A stretch of 64,000 nt of DNA, taken from positions 271,503-335,502 of the forward strand of contig NZ_JBGGTQ010000006.1 of NCBI RefSeq assembly GCF_041320705.1. The letters are read 5' to 3'. This DNA is from Kineococcus mangrovi. GTDB taxonomy: Bacteria > Actinomycetota > Actinomycetes > Actinomycetales > Kineococcaceae. A program made the position numbers and the translations under genes. Positions 55,214 through 62,999 of this stretch are shown here, piece after piece (the first letter of the stretch is position 1; each line of letters opens with the position of its first letter). The notes under the pieces were generated by a model. The model had not been told where the DNA came from. It was given only the letters and a program-made list of their open reading frames with translations, and made no database searches.

Positions 55214-56134
55214 ATGACCACCACACCCGACCGCACCCTCGTCGCGGTCAAGCCCCTCACCGTCCCCGCCCCGGGGCGGGACGTCCCCCTGCAGGTCAAG
55301 GTCACGGCGCCGACCACGGGCCACGGCCTGCCCGTGGTCGTGTTCTCCCACGGCAACGCCTGGTCCATGGACGGGTACGGACCGCTCGTGGACCGGTGGG
55401 CCGCCGCCGGGTTCGTCGTCGTCCAGCCCACCCACCTGGACTCCCGTCACCACGGCACCGGCTTCGACGACCCCCGCTTCCCCACGATCTGGCGCGTCCG
55501 CATCGCCGACCTGCACGCCGTCGTGGACCACCTCGACGACGTCCTCGCCCACGTCCCCGGCCTGCCCGCCCGCGCCGACACCACCCGCGTCGCCGTCGTG
55601 GGCCACTCCTGGGGAGGGCAGAGCGCCGGCGCCCTGCTCGGTGCCCGGGTCCTGGACGCCGACGGCGTGCCCGGTGCGGACTTCTCCCACCCCGCCGTGC
55701 GGGCGGGAGCGCTCGTCGCGACGACCGGGACCGGTGACAGCCTCACCCCGTTCGCCCTGGAACACCTGCCGTTCATGCGCCCGGACTTCTCCACGCTGAC
55801 GACCCCGGTGCTGGTCGTCGCCGGGGACGCGGACCGCTCGGCGATGTCGACCCGGGGACCGGACTGGTTCACCGACGCCTACCACCTCAGCCCGGCGCCC
55901 CGGCGGCTGCTCACCGTCGTCGGGGGCGAGCACACGCTCGGTGGACTGGCCGGGGAGGCCGTGCGCGAGACCACCGACGAGGACCCGGCCCGGGTCGCCC
56001 TCGTCGCCGACGCCGTGGCCGCGTTCCTGCACGACGTCCTCGGTGCGGACCCCTCCACCTGGCGCGACCTGCGGGAGCGGGCCGCCTCCTCCGCGACGTT
56101 CCGGATCGAGGAGGAGAGCGCCGGGGCCCGGTAG
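55214..56134 (+). CDS. Alpha/beta hydrolase, chlorophyllase/PAF-acetylhydrolase-like
   Basis: A 306-residue serine hydrolase. The oxyanion block is LPVVVFSHGNAWSMDGYG near residue 40, the nucleophile elbow RVAVVGHSWGGQSAGALLGA near 130 with Ser in GHSWGG, the acid in VLVVAGDADRSAM near 200 and the His in VGGEHTLGGL near 237. There is no signal peptide. It resembles esterases of the chlorophyllase/dienelactone hydrolase type; the substrate is unknown. It is controlled by the adjacent TetR. Confidence 0.87.
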   Translation: MTTTPDRTLVAVKPLTVPAPGRDVPLQVKVTAPTTGHGLPVVVFSHGNAWSMDGYGPLVDRWAAAGFVVVQPTHLDSRHHGTGFDDPRFPTIWRVRIADLHAVVDHLDDVLAHVPGLPARADTTRVAVVGHSWGGQSAGALLGARVLDADGVPGADFSHPAVRAGALVATTGTGDSLTPFALEHLPFMRPDFSTLTTPVLVVAGDADRSAMSTRGPDWFTDAYHLSPAPRRLLTVVGGEHTLGGLAGEAVRETTDEDPARVALVADAVAAFLHDVLGADPSTWRDLRERAASSATFRIEEESAGAR

Positions 56135-56204
56135 CCCGCCCGGCCCGCCGGACCCGTCGCGGCCGGGACGCGCACCCCGGGGCGAGCGCGGGCAGACTGC
56201 CCCG

Positions 56205-56672
56205 GTGGCCAAGCAGAGCGCCGGTGTCCTGCTGCACCGGCAGACCGCGACCGGGGTGGAACTCCTCCTCGCCCACATGGGCGGGCCGCTGTGGGAGCGC
56301 GAGGACGAGCACGCCTGGACCGTGCCGAAGGGGGAACCGGAGGAGGGGGAGGAACTCCTCGACGCCGCCCGCCGGGAGTTCCGTGAGGAACTCGGATTGG
56401 CGGTGCCCGACGTCGGCCTCGTCGAGCTCGGATCGGCCCGGCAGTCCTCGGGGAAGGTCGTCACCCTGTGGGCGGGCCGCGCCGACGTGGACGTGGCGAC
56501 GATCGTCCCGGGCACGTTCACGATGCAGTGGCCGCCGCGTTCGGGCCGGACGGCGCGGTTCCCGGAGGTCGACCGGGCGCAGTGGTTCTCCCCCGAGCAG
56601 GCGCGGGTGAAGCTGGTGAGGGGTCAGGTCGTGTTCGTCGAGCGGCTGCTGGCGCTGCTCGCCCGGACCTGA
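56205..56672 (+). CDS. NUDIX hydrolase
   Basis: A 155-residue protein. The NUDIX box is GEPEEGEELLDAARREFREELG near residue 44, keeping every metal-binding Glu of GX5EX7REUXEEXGU. The N-terminal KQSAGVLLHRQ and HMGGPLWERED and the TMQWPPRSGRTARFPEVD segment match the predicted NUDIX NTP pyrophosphohydrolases (COG4119) with broad substrates. GTG 56205 lies six bases after CAGACT at 56193-56198. Confidence 0.9.
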   Translation: MAKQSAGVLLHRQTATGVELLLAHMGGPLWEREDEHAWTVPKGEPEEGEELLDAARREFREELGLAVPDVGLVELGSARQSSGKVVTLWAGRADVDVATIVPGTFTMQWPPRSGRTARFPEVDRAQWFSPEQARVKLVRGQVVFVERLLALLART

Positions 56673-56686
56673 CCCCCCCCAGGTCC

Positions 56687-57754
56687 TCAGTCGCCGATCT
56701 CGACCGCGCCGACGGCGGTCACCCGGCCCGAACCGAACGTGTCGAACCAGGCCTCGATCACGTCGTAGGAGGAGTCGACGTCACCCACGAGCAGCGTCGC
56801 GCGCCCCAGCGGACCGGCGGCGAGCGCGTCGACGAGGTGGCCGCTCACCCCGGGGGCGAACAGCAGGTCGTCGGCGGGCAGACCGCGGTCGACCGACTCC
56901 ACCGCCAGTTCGGCGGCCGTGGCGTACCGGTCGTCGCCGGCGGCGCGCTGGGGCGCCGGCAGCGGGGCCAGCGCCTCGGGGGCGACGCCCTCCGGGCCGC
57001 CCGCGACGGTCGTCGACGTCACCCCGCGGGCCCGCAGCGCGGCGGCGGCGGGCAGCGGGTCACCGTCGGCGACCAGCAGCAGCGGTTCGGCGAGTCGGGC
57101 GGCCGGACCGGACGCGGCCAGCGCGTCGACGAGGTGGGCGTCCTCGCCGGAGGCGACCCAGCCGTGGGTCGCCCGCGGGGCGAGGGCGACGAGCGCGCGG
57201 GAGGTCTCGTAGCGGTCGGCCCCGGCGACGCGCGCGGTGCTCGTGACGCCGAGGGCGCGCAACCGGTCCGCCGTCCCCTCGCCCAGCGCGTCGGCCCCGC
57301 CGACGAGCAGGACCGCCTGCACCCGGTGCCGCTGCAGGTACGCCGCCGTGGCCGCGGGCACGGCGTCGCGCGTGCCGAGCAGCACGGGGGCGGCCAGGCT
57401 GCGGGCCAGGGGCGCGGCGGACAGCGCGTCGACGAGGTGGCGGTCCTCACCGCTGACGAGCACCGCCACGTCGGCCTCGGGGAACCCGTGCTCGGCGATC
57501 GCGGCGGCCGTGGCGAACCGGTCGGCACCGCTGAGCTGGACGATCTGGTTCGGGTCCCCGTCCGGCAGCGGCGCACCGCGGTACGACGTCCCCGCGACGC
57601 ACCCCGGGTGCGTGATGGGCAGTTGCGCGGAGCAGACGGGCGTCAGCGTCTCGAACCCGTCCGCGGGGGCGGCGGACGCCGTCCCGGCCGACCCCAGGGC
57701 GAGGGCGGCGGCCACCGGGACGAGAGCGGCGCGGCGCAGGGCGGAGCGGAACAC
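56687..57754 (-). CDS. Secreted cell-wall-binding repeat (CWB2) protein
   Basis: A 355-residue exported protein. Signal peptide: RSALRRAALVPVAAALALGS with an Ala-rich cut site near residue 28. Then about three CWB2 (PF04122) units, each with a GADRFATAAAIAE-type start (also AGADRYETSRALV and AAGDDRYATAAELA) and an SGEDRHLVDALSAAPLARSL-type second half. CWB2 modules attach proteins to cell-wall anionic polymers. No separate catalytic domain is present. GTG 57754 has AGGAGG upstream. Confidence 0.88.
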   Translation of the reverse strand: MFRSALRRAALVPVAAALALGSAGTASAAPADGFETLTPVCSAQLPITHPGCVAGTSYRGAPLPDGDPNQIVQLSGADRFATAAAIAEHGFPEADVAVLVSGEDRHLVDALSAAPLARSLAAPVLLGTRDAVPAATAAYLQRHRVQAVLLVGGADALGEGTADRLRALGVTSTARVAGADRYETSRALVALAPRATHGWVASGEDAHLVDALAASGPAARLAEPLLLVADGDPLPAAAALRARGVTSTTVAGGPEGVAPEALAPLPAPQRAAGDDRYATAAELAVESVDRGLPADDLLFAPGVSGHLVDALAAGPLGRATLLVGDVDSSYDVIEAWFDTFGSGRVTAVGAVEIGD

Positions 57755-57845
57755 GGGAACCTCCTGGAACAGGTGCGGGAGGTGCCAGTGTGGCAGCTGT
57801 GACGAGACCGCCGGGGGGTTTCCGCCGTTCCCGGCCCCGGGGAGG

Positions 57846-58553
57846 TCAGGCCGGGACGGGCGCCTTCACCCGGGCCTCGACGAGCACGGGCAGGTGGTCG
57901 GACCCGGCCTGCTGCAACGTCTTCACCCGCTCGATGTGCATGCCCTCGGAGATCGCGAAGTCGAAGTGCCCGCGGAACCGGCGCCGCACGTAGGTGGGCA
58001 GGTCGCTGTGGGAGACCTCGAAACCCTGCTCGGACAACCGGCGCGCGAGCGAACTGGCGAACCACGGGTAGTTGAAGTCGCCGACGACGAGGGCGGCGGT
58101 GCCGTGGGCGGCCGCGCGGATGGCGCCGAGGGCCTCGGTGATCTGGTGACGGCGCATGGCGTTCGTCGCCGACAGCGGAGCCGTGTGGATGGAGGCCAGG
58201 GTCAGCAGCGCCCCGTCGTCGTGCAGGTCCTCGAACCGCACCGCGAGCAGCCGCTCGTGCGCGGGGGACAGGAACCGGTCGTGCATGGACCGCCGCAACG
58301 GCCGCAGCTCGTGACCGTGCGCGCGCAACCGGTCGGGGCGGTAGTACAGGGCCAGGCCCAGGCGGTTGCGCTGCGTCGCCCCAGCCAGGACGAGCGGGCC
58401 CACGGTCTCGGGCAGCCGCAGGGTGTCGCACTCCTGCAGGCACAGCGCGTCGACGTCGTGCACCTCGGCCAGCTCGGCCAGTTCCGCCGTCGCGCGGCCC
58501 TCGTGGAGGTTGTAGCTGATCGCCCTCAACGCGCGTCCCGTCGGCTGTCCCAC
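57846..58553 (-). CDS. Endonuclease/exonuclease/phosphatase (EEP) family protein
   Basis: A 235-residue EEP-fold protein. ALRAISYNLHEG is the first metal-binding strand, VDALCLQECDTLRL holds the catalytic Glu, TLASIHTAPLSA a conserved His, ALVVGDFNYPWF the GDFN motif and GSDHLPVLVEARV the final SDH motif. The catalytic set is complete. Substrates of the family range from DNA to phospholipids. The GTG at 58553 is six bases from a TACGTT hexamer (58565-58560), which fixes the start. Confidence 0.87.
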   Translation of the reverse strand: MGQPTGRALRAISYNLHEGRATAELAELAEVHDVDALCLQECDTLRLPETVGPLVLAGATQRNRLGLALYYRPDRLRAHGHELRPLRRSMHDRFLSPAHERLLAVRFEDLHDDGALLTLASIHTAPLSATNAMRRHQITEALGAIRAAAHGTAALVVGDFNYPWFASSLARRLSEQGFEVSHSDLPTYVRRRFRGHFDFAISEGMHIERVKTLQQAGSDHLPVLVEARVKAPVPA

Positions 58554-58661
58554 CCGTCGAACGTACCGCCCGCTCACGGGGAACGCTCGGCCTCCACCGG
58601 CCCGGCGCCCGGCCGCCGCGCGGCGGCGACGTGCCCCGGGGTGCCGCGCCGCCCGCGCTGC

Positions 58662-58705
58662 TTGACGGGTCACGTCGCCCGGCCTACCGTTGGTTGAAGC
58701 ATCAA
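58662..58705 (+). promoter_or_regulatory. ribA promoter with a MarR-like TTGAAGCATCAA box
   Basis: TTGACG at 58662-58667, a 17-base spacer and TACCGT at 58685-58690. TTGAAGCATCAA at 58694-58705 sits over the expected start point. The rest of the 300-base gap 58554-58853 shows no ORF of note and no recognisable FMN riboswitch; the leader to ribA is about 155 bases. Confidence 0.6.
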
Positions 58706-58853
58706 ATGAGGTCGGGGGAGCCGCCGCTCACCGTGCCGTCGAGCGGTCCGACCCGCCGCCGACCACACTGGGCGCGGCGACCGCACCGGCCGCCGCAGAC
58801 CTCCGGGCCGAGACCGCCCGGGGTCACCGCAGGTCCCCCGAGAGGAAGAGATC

Positions 58854-59471
58854 GTGACCCGGACCCCCGTCGCGACCGTCCGCACCGCCGTCGACGTCCC
58901 GCTGCGCTTCGCGGACGGCTACCGCACGACGGCCCGCGTCCACACCTTCGACGGTCTCGTCGACGGCAAGGAGCACCTCGCCCTGGCGCTGGGGGACTGG
59001 CAGGACGGGACCCCCCTCGTGCGCCCGCACAGCGAGTGCCTCACCGGGGACGTGTTCGGGTCTGAGCGCTGCGACTGCGGCCCGCAGTTCCGCGAGGCCG
59101 TCGAGCGCATCGCCACCTCCGGCGGCGTCCTGCTGTACCTGCGCCAGGAGGGCCGCGGCATCGGCCTGTACGCCAAGCTCGACGCGTACGCGCTGCAGGA
59201 CCGGGGGCTGGACACCTACGAGGCCAACGTCGCACTCGGGCGCGGTGAGGACGAGCGCAACTACACCGTGGCCGCGCAGATGCTCGCCGCGCTCGGCGTG
59301 GAGGGCATCGCCCTGCTCAGCAACAACCCCGACAAGGCCGACCAGCTCGCCGACCACGGCATCGTCGTGGAGCGCCGCGTGCCGACGGGTGTCCACCTGT
59401 CCACGGCCAACGCCCGGTACCTGCGGGCCAAGCGCGACCACACCTCCCACACCCTGGACCTGGCGGGCTGA
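58854..59471 (+). CDS. ribA: GTP cyclohydrolase II
   Basis: A 205-residue stand-alone enzyme. The zinc cysteines are in ECLTGDVFGSERCDCGPQF near residue 62; LYLRQEGRGIGLYAKL near 98 holds the GTP and catalytic residues; NYTVAAQMLAALGVEGIALLSNNPDK in pieces completes the fold. It opens the imidazole ring of GTP in the first step of riboflavin synthesis. It is not fused to RibB as in many actinobacteria. AGAGGAAGAG precedes GTG 58854. Confidence 0.93.
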   Translation: MTRTPVATVRTAVDVPLRFADGYRTTARVHTFDGLVDGKEHLALALGDWQDGTPLVRPHSECLTGDVFGSERCDCGPQFREAVERIATSGGVLLYLRQEGRGIGLYAKLDAYALQDRGLDTYEANVALGRGEDERNYTVAAQMLAALGVEGIALLSNNPDKADQLADHGIVVERRVPTGVHLSTANARYLRAKRDHTSHTLDLAG

Positions 59472-59473
59472 CC

Positions 59474-60514
59474 GTGGTGCCCCCCCTCCCGGCCGACGAG
59501 CGGTTCGTGCGGCAGGCCGTCGGCCTGGCCCGGCACGGGTTCGGCACGACCTCGCCGAACCCCGTCGTCGGGTGCGTGGTCGTCGCGGCCGACGGGACCG
59601 TGGTGGGGCAGGGGTGGCACGAACGGGCCGGCGGTCCGCACGCCGAGGTGAACGCCCTGGCGCGCGCGGGGGAGCGCGCCGCCGGGGGGACCGCGTACGT
59701 CACGCTGGAACCGTGCAACCACCGCGGGCGCACCGGTCCGTGCGTGGACGCGTTGCTGGCCGCGGGGATCCGCCGCGTCGTGTACGCCGTCGCCGACCCC
59801 GGGGCCGTGCAGGGCGGTGGTGCCGGACGGTTGCGCGCGGCGGGGGTCGAGGTCGTCGGCGGGGTCCTCGCCGACGAGGCCGAACGGGTCAACGAGGCGT
59901 GGCTGACGTCGGCTCGGCGCGGACGGCCCCACGTCCTGTGGAAGTTCGCGGCGACGCTCGACGGGCGGTCCGCCGCCGCCGACGGGACGAGCCGGTGGAT
60001 CTCCTCGGCGGCCTCGCGCGCCCAGGTGCACGACCTGCGCCGGCGGGTCGACGCCATCGTCGCCGGGTCCGGGACGGTGCTGGCCGACGACCCGCACCTC
60101 ACCGCCCGCTCCCCCGAGGGCGTCCTCGACGAGCGCCAGCCCCTGCGCGTCGTCCTCGACCGCCGCGGCCGGGTCCCCGCCACCGCACGGATCCTCGACG
60201 ACGTCGCGCCCACGCACGTCTCGACCGCCGCCACCCCCGCGGACCTGTTGCGGGAGCTGCACTCCCGCGGCGTCGTGTCCGTCCTGCTGGAGGGCGGACC
60301 GACCCTGGCCGGGGCGTTCCTGGCGGCGGGGCTCGTCGACCGCGTGGTGGCCTACGTCGCCCCGGCGCTGCTGGGGGAGGGCCGGGCCGCCCTCGGAGCC
60401 GCGGGGGTCGCGACGATCGCCGACGCCGTCCGGCTCGACGTCGACGAGGTCGAGGTCGTCGGCGGGGACGTCCGGCTGTGCGGTCGGCCCGTCGGGCGCG
60501 GGGGGCCCGGATAG
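59474..60514 (+). CDS. ribD: Riboflavin deaminase/reductase
   Basis: A 346-residue bifunctional enzyme. The N-terminal deaminase has the zinc motifs GGPHAEVNAL near residue 54 and LEPCNHRGRTGPC near 77. The C-terminal reductase begins about 155 (PHVLWKFAATLDGR, DGTSRWISS) and includes VSVLLEGGPTLAGAFL. It carries out the second and third steps after RibA. It starts two bases after the ribA stop, so both are translated together. Confidence 0.92.
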   Translation: MVPPLPADERFVRQAVGLARHGFGTTSPNPVVGCVVVAADGTVVGQGWHERAGGPHAEVNALARAGERAAGGTAYVTLEPCNHRGRTGPCVDALLAAGIRRVVYAVADPGAVQGGGAGRLRAAGVEVVGGVLADEAERVNEAWLTSARRGRPHVLWKFAATLDGRSAAADGTSRWISSAASRAQVHDLRRRVDAIVAGSGTVLADDPHLTARSPEGVLDERQPLRVVLDRRGRVPATARILDDVAPTHVSTAATPADLLRELHSRGVVSVLLEGGPTLAGAFLAAGLVDRVVAYVAPALLGEGRAALGAAGVATIADAVRLDVDEVEVVGGDVRLCGRPVGRGGPG

Positions 60515-60730
60515 CGCTGCGTCGACGAGGACGTGGGCGAGGACCTGACGCGAGGGAGGTCGCTGATCCGCGACGGCGCGTGCTCGAGGTCGGCGAGGTG
60601 GGGTCGACGGGAGAAGCACGCACCAGGACGGTGGGCGCGGTGACCAGGAAGCCGATCCAGCGGGCCGGGTGGCTGCTCGCGGACGCGGACGACCGCGTCG
60701 TCGACCGAGAGCACCCGCAGGAGGTGTCCT

Positions 60731-60811
60731 GTCTCACATGATCTTTCCCGGTCTCATGCGGTCGTTCCCACGTCTCATCCGATCGTCCCAACGTCTCAGC
60801 GACCTGTCCCC
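60731..60811. repeat. Four degenerate 20-21-base tandem repeats
   Basis: Units start with GTCTCA at 60731, 60751, 60772 and 60793; the fuller units read GTCTCATnCG-GTCGTTCCCA. Multiple short terminal repeats of this kind are known at ends of IS21-type elements, so this may be an IS remnant. The remainder of the gene-free stretch 60515-60970 shows nothing else I can support. Confidence 0.6.
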
Positions 60812-60970
60812 GCCGCGCGCAGCTCTAGAAACCAGGCCACTGAAGCAGTGTTGGCCCGCCGACCTCTCGACGAGCCGGCAGGTCGAGTTCCGGGGTCAGC
60901 CACCGGCGAGGATCGGCTTACCGCGCATGGCGAGTTGAGCGCAATTCGACGTCGCCTGCCGCTGTCGTCG

Positions 60971-61627
60971 CTACCCGCGAGCCAAGCAATGCGAGTCCGA
61001 GTCCGCGTCCTCATCGAACTCCCACCGCAAAGCGCCGTCCTCGACCTGCGGCCGCCAGTACCGGCACGGCGTCCACTGCTGCAGGTGATCAGCCACATCG
61101 CTCAGCATCTGTGCGATCGACCACCACCCCAGTCCGTAGTGGTCGAAGTCGTGCTTCATCCAGTGCGTCACACACCCCTGACGCGGGCCCGGACGGCAGT
61201 CCACGAACAACACCTCCCCGGACTGGTCCTCATCCAACGGGACGAAGAACGGCAAGAAGGCACCGGCTACCTCCCCGGCGTGCTGCCCCATGGCCAGCAC
61301 GCCACGCTCGACGAGGTCCTCGTCATCGGCAGCCACGTCCTCCCACACCTCCAGCCAGGTCCGTTGCTCCTCCAAGGACCGGCTCAGCGACATCGGCGAG
61401 GACCATCCCGGCAGCACCGCGGCCCACGCATCGCGGTCCCAGCCGCCGTGCAGCCCGAACCACGTCCGCAGCTGCTGCGGCCACACCACCCCGGTGCTCT
61501 CCTCGGCGCGAGCCACGTCCTGCGCCGAGGCCGGAGGGTGCAAGGCCGCCGCAGTGGCTGGGGCGTGAGCCAGTAGCCAGGTGGTGATCCGCACCCACGA
61601 CGTCTCTAGAGGGGTGTCCGTGCTCAC
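60971..61627 (-). CDS. SMI1/KNR4-family protein
   Basis: A 218-residue cytosolic protein. The SMI1/KNR4 outline is visible: DVARAEESTGVVWPQQLRTW, FGLHGGWDRD, then AFLPFFVPLDEDQSGEVLFVD and FDHYGLGWWSIAQMLSDVADHL. Many bacterial members are immunity proteins of polymorphic toxin systems, but no toxin gene adjoins it here. GTG 61627 lies exactly six bases from CAGGAT (61639-61634). The motif CGGTCATCCCGC stands 42 bases upstream of the start. Confidence 0.82.
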   Translation of the reverse strand: MSTDTPLETSWVRITTWLLAHAPATAAALHPPASAQDVARAEESTGVVWPQQLRTWFGLHGGWDRDAWAAVLPGWSSPMSLSRSLEEQRTWLEVWEDVAADDEDLVERGVLAMGQHAGEVAGAFLPFFVPLDEDQSGEVLFVDCRPGPRQGCVTHWMKHDFDHYGLGWWSIAQMLSDVADHLQQWTPCRYWRPQVEDGALRWEFDEDADSDSHCLARG

Positions 61628-61668
61628 GCGCTCATCCTGGCGGTCCACCGGGCTGGGCAGAGACTTCA

Positions 61669-61680
61669 CGGTCATCCCGC
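61669..61680 (+). repeat. CGGTCATCCCGC copy A
   Basis: In the gap between the SMI1-like gene and the 81-residue gene, 42-53 bases upstream of the SMI1-like start. Confidence 0.7.
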
Positions 61681-61699
61681 GATCCGCTTGGAGATTGGA

Positions 61700-61945
61700 T
61701 CAGTAGGTGCCCTCGATCTTCGCCTGCACCACCAGCTCGTCGTAGTGGTCCTCGCCCTCATCGACTGCCTCGGGCGGCACGACGACGATGGACCAGGGCA
61801 CCTCGCAAGGACCGTTGTGCTCGACCTCAGGACACAGCGCCCTGCTCAACCGCTCCTGGATCTCGAACGCCTGCTCCCGCGAAGCCCACAGGCCGATCCT
61901 GATCTCGTACGTCCCCTTGCCGTTCGCTGCGTTGATCGGAGTCAC
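61700..61945 (-). CDS. Hypothetical 81-residue protein
   Basis: A small acidic cytosolic protein. It begins TPINAANGKGTYEIRIGLWA and continues with REQAFEIQERLSRALCPEVE and PWSIVVVPPEAVDEG. The beta-alpha-beta pattern resembles small ferredoxin-like folds; no family is recognised. GTG 61945 lies exactly six bases from TAGCGT (61957-61952), so it has its own promoter. It is divergent from the cold-shock-like gene; motif copy B sits midway between the two promoters. Confidence 0.6.
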   Translation of the reverse strand: MTPINAANGKGTYEIRIGLWASREQAFEIQERLSRALCPEVEHNGPCEVPWSIVVVPPEAVDEGEDHYDELVVQAKIEGTY

Positions 61946-61988
61946 GCTCTGACGCTACGAGGCGGGCGCCCATCTGCGGCGGAATGCG

Positions 61989-62000
61989 CGGTCATCCCGC
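61989..62000 (+). repeat. CGGTCATCCCGC copy B
   Basis: Midway between divergent starts 61945 and 62045, about 44-56 bases upstream of each. The neighbouring CCCG-CGATA-CGGG can form a short hairpin. Confidence 0.7.
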
Positions 62001-62044
62001 GATACGGGCGAGGGGACGGCCACCGGCGGCGGCACACTGAACTC

Positions 62045-62329
62045 ATGGCGATCTTGGCGACGATCCGCAGGTGGAACACCCACCGGGCCCGGGGCGTCCT
62101 CGACAGCCCCGAGACTCCCGGCGGCTGCTGGGCCCACCTCTCCCACATCGCCAGACCCGGCCCCTGGGACGTCCAACCCGGCGACGAGTACATGCTCGAG
62201 TGGGAGCACGCCCAACAAGACGGCTTCGCCTACCGAGCCGTGCGCATGTGGCCGGCCGACACCGCGCCCATCGACCCGGTAGTCCGGCACAACAGCAGCA
62301 GCCTGACCCTCACCTTCGACGAGGACTGA
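62045..62329 (+). CDS. Cold-shock-domain-like small protein
   Basis: A 94-residue protein with an OB-fold outline like divergent cold-shock proteins: LATIRRWNTHRARGVLDSPETPGGCWAHLSHI in pieces, where GVLDSPETPGGCWAH takes the place of the RNP1 GFGFI and FVHFS region, then PGDEYMLEWEHAQQDGFAYR and AVRMWPAD. It may bind single-stranded nucleic acid, although the classic aromatic RNP motifs are altered. ATG 62045 is exactly six bases after CACACT at 62033-62038. The motif copy B lies upstream. Confidence 0.7.
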   Translation: MAILATIRRWNTHRARGVLDSPETPGGCWAHLSHIARPGPWDVQPGDEYMLEWEHAQQDGFAYRAVRMWPADTAPIDPVVRHNSSSLTLTFDED

Positions 62330-62345
62330 GGGCCGAGCAACGCCA

Positions 62346-62357
62346 CGGTCATCCCGC
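62346..62357 (+). repeat. CGGTCATCCCGC copy C
   Basis: In the gap between the cold-shock-like gene and the 158-residue gene, 17 bases after the stop of the former and 72 before the start of the latter. Confidence 0.7.
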
Positions 62358-62378
62358 CGTCCAAGCGCTCGACGACCT

Positions 62379-62400
62379 CTTGGTCTTGTTGATGACCAAG
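62379..62400. promoter_or_regulatory. Inverted repeat CTTGGTC-N8-GACCAAG
   Basis: Seven-base perfect arms at 62379-62385 and 62394-62400, just upstream of the -10-like TAGAAC at 62417-62422 of the 158-residue gene. Possible operator. Confidence 0.4.
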
Positions 62401-62428
62401 CGGTCAGCCTGACCGGTAGAACGAGGTC

Positions 62429-62905
62429 GTGGACGCTCCGGTAGAGACCTCAACACGCATCCAGGACGACCCCCAGCAATGGGCCGACGACATCCACACC
62501 GCTCTGCTTCGCCAGCTCGCCGACCCCGCCCGACACCTGCCCGTCACCGGCAACCAGGTTCAGGTGGTGCGGTCCTGGACCGGCGTCCACGACGGCCACC
62601 CGGTCCTGCACGTGGTGTACCGCCACCCATGGTGGGACTTCACCACCGGCCTGCGCCGCTACCTCGACGAGGTCGAGCACTACCCCCTGAACTTGCCCAC
62701 ACCCGACGTCGACCCCGCGGTGGACCTCGCTGACGACATCGTGACCTCCGACATCGAGGAGACCCTGGGCTCAGTCTTGGAGTCGATGGTCCCCGACGAG
62801 GACGGGGTGTGGTGGTGGGGCCACCCGCCCCTACCTGCCGACGAGCGGCGGCGAGGACCTGCCCCAGGAGCCAATGGACGGTCGGGACCTCGACGACCGC
62901 GCTGA
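62429..62905 (+). CDS. Hypothetical 158-residue protein
   Basis: Acidic cytosolic protein. Blocks: DDPQQWADDIHTALLRQLAD, QVQVVRSWTGVHDGHPVLHV, VYRHPWWDFTTGLRRYLDE and a DIEETLGSVLESMVPDEDGV tail followed by a WWWGHPP phrase. No family is recognised; the layout resembles small immunity-type proteins but that is a guess. GTG 62429 is six bases after TAGAAC, and motif copy C lies upstream. Confidence 0.6.
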   Translation: MDAPVETSTRIQDDPQQWADDIHTALLRQLADPARHLPVTGNQVQVVRSWTGVHDGHPVLHVVYRHPWWDFTTGLRRYLDEVEHYPLNLPTPDVDPAVDLADDIVTSDIEETLGSVLESMVPDEDGVWWWGHPPLPADERRRGPAPGANGRSGPRRPR

Positions 62906-62909
62906 CGTC

Positions 62910-62921
62910 CGGTCATCCCGC
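62910..62921 (+). repeat. CGGTCATCCCGC copy D
   Basis: Four bases after the stop at 62905. It runs into a strong hairpin CCCGCG-GTG-CGCGGG (62916-62930), which could end the preceding transcript. Confidence 0.7.
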
Positions 62922-62964
62922 GGTGCGCGGGCGCACGGTCCTACGCACCGAGGGCGGGACCGTC

Positions 62965-62993
62965 TTTACGTACGTAAGTCGGAAACGTACAAT
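62965..62993 (+). promoter_or_regulatory. Promoter and operator of the YefM/RelE pair
   Basis: TTTACG at 62965-62970, a 17-base spacer and TACAAT at 62988-62993, ending six bases before ATG 63000. The perfect palindrome TTACGTACGTAA (62966-62977) overlaps the -35, and a half site ACGTAC is at 62985-62990. This suits antitoxin autorepression. Confidence 0.65.
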
Positions 62994-62999
62994 TTACTC

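Noticed and set aside
58700..58853. FMN riboswitch in the ribA leader
   Set aside because: The conserved RFN segments are not recognisable in the 155-base leader; a covariance search would be needed to be certain.
60515..60741. Possible short coding sequence after ribD on the plus strand, ending near 60741
   Set aside because: The frame is open only as a continuation of a shadow of ribD, with no plausible start site or family; too weak to list as a gene.
61669..62921. Integron attC sites as an explanation of the 12-base motif
   Set aside because: No integrase gene is seen, the copies lack the paired inverted core sites of attC, and genes lie in both orientations.
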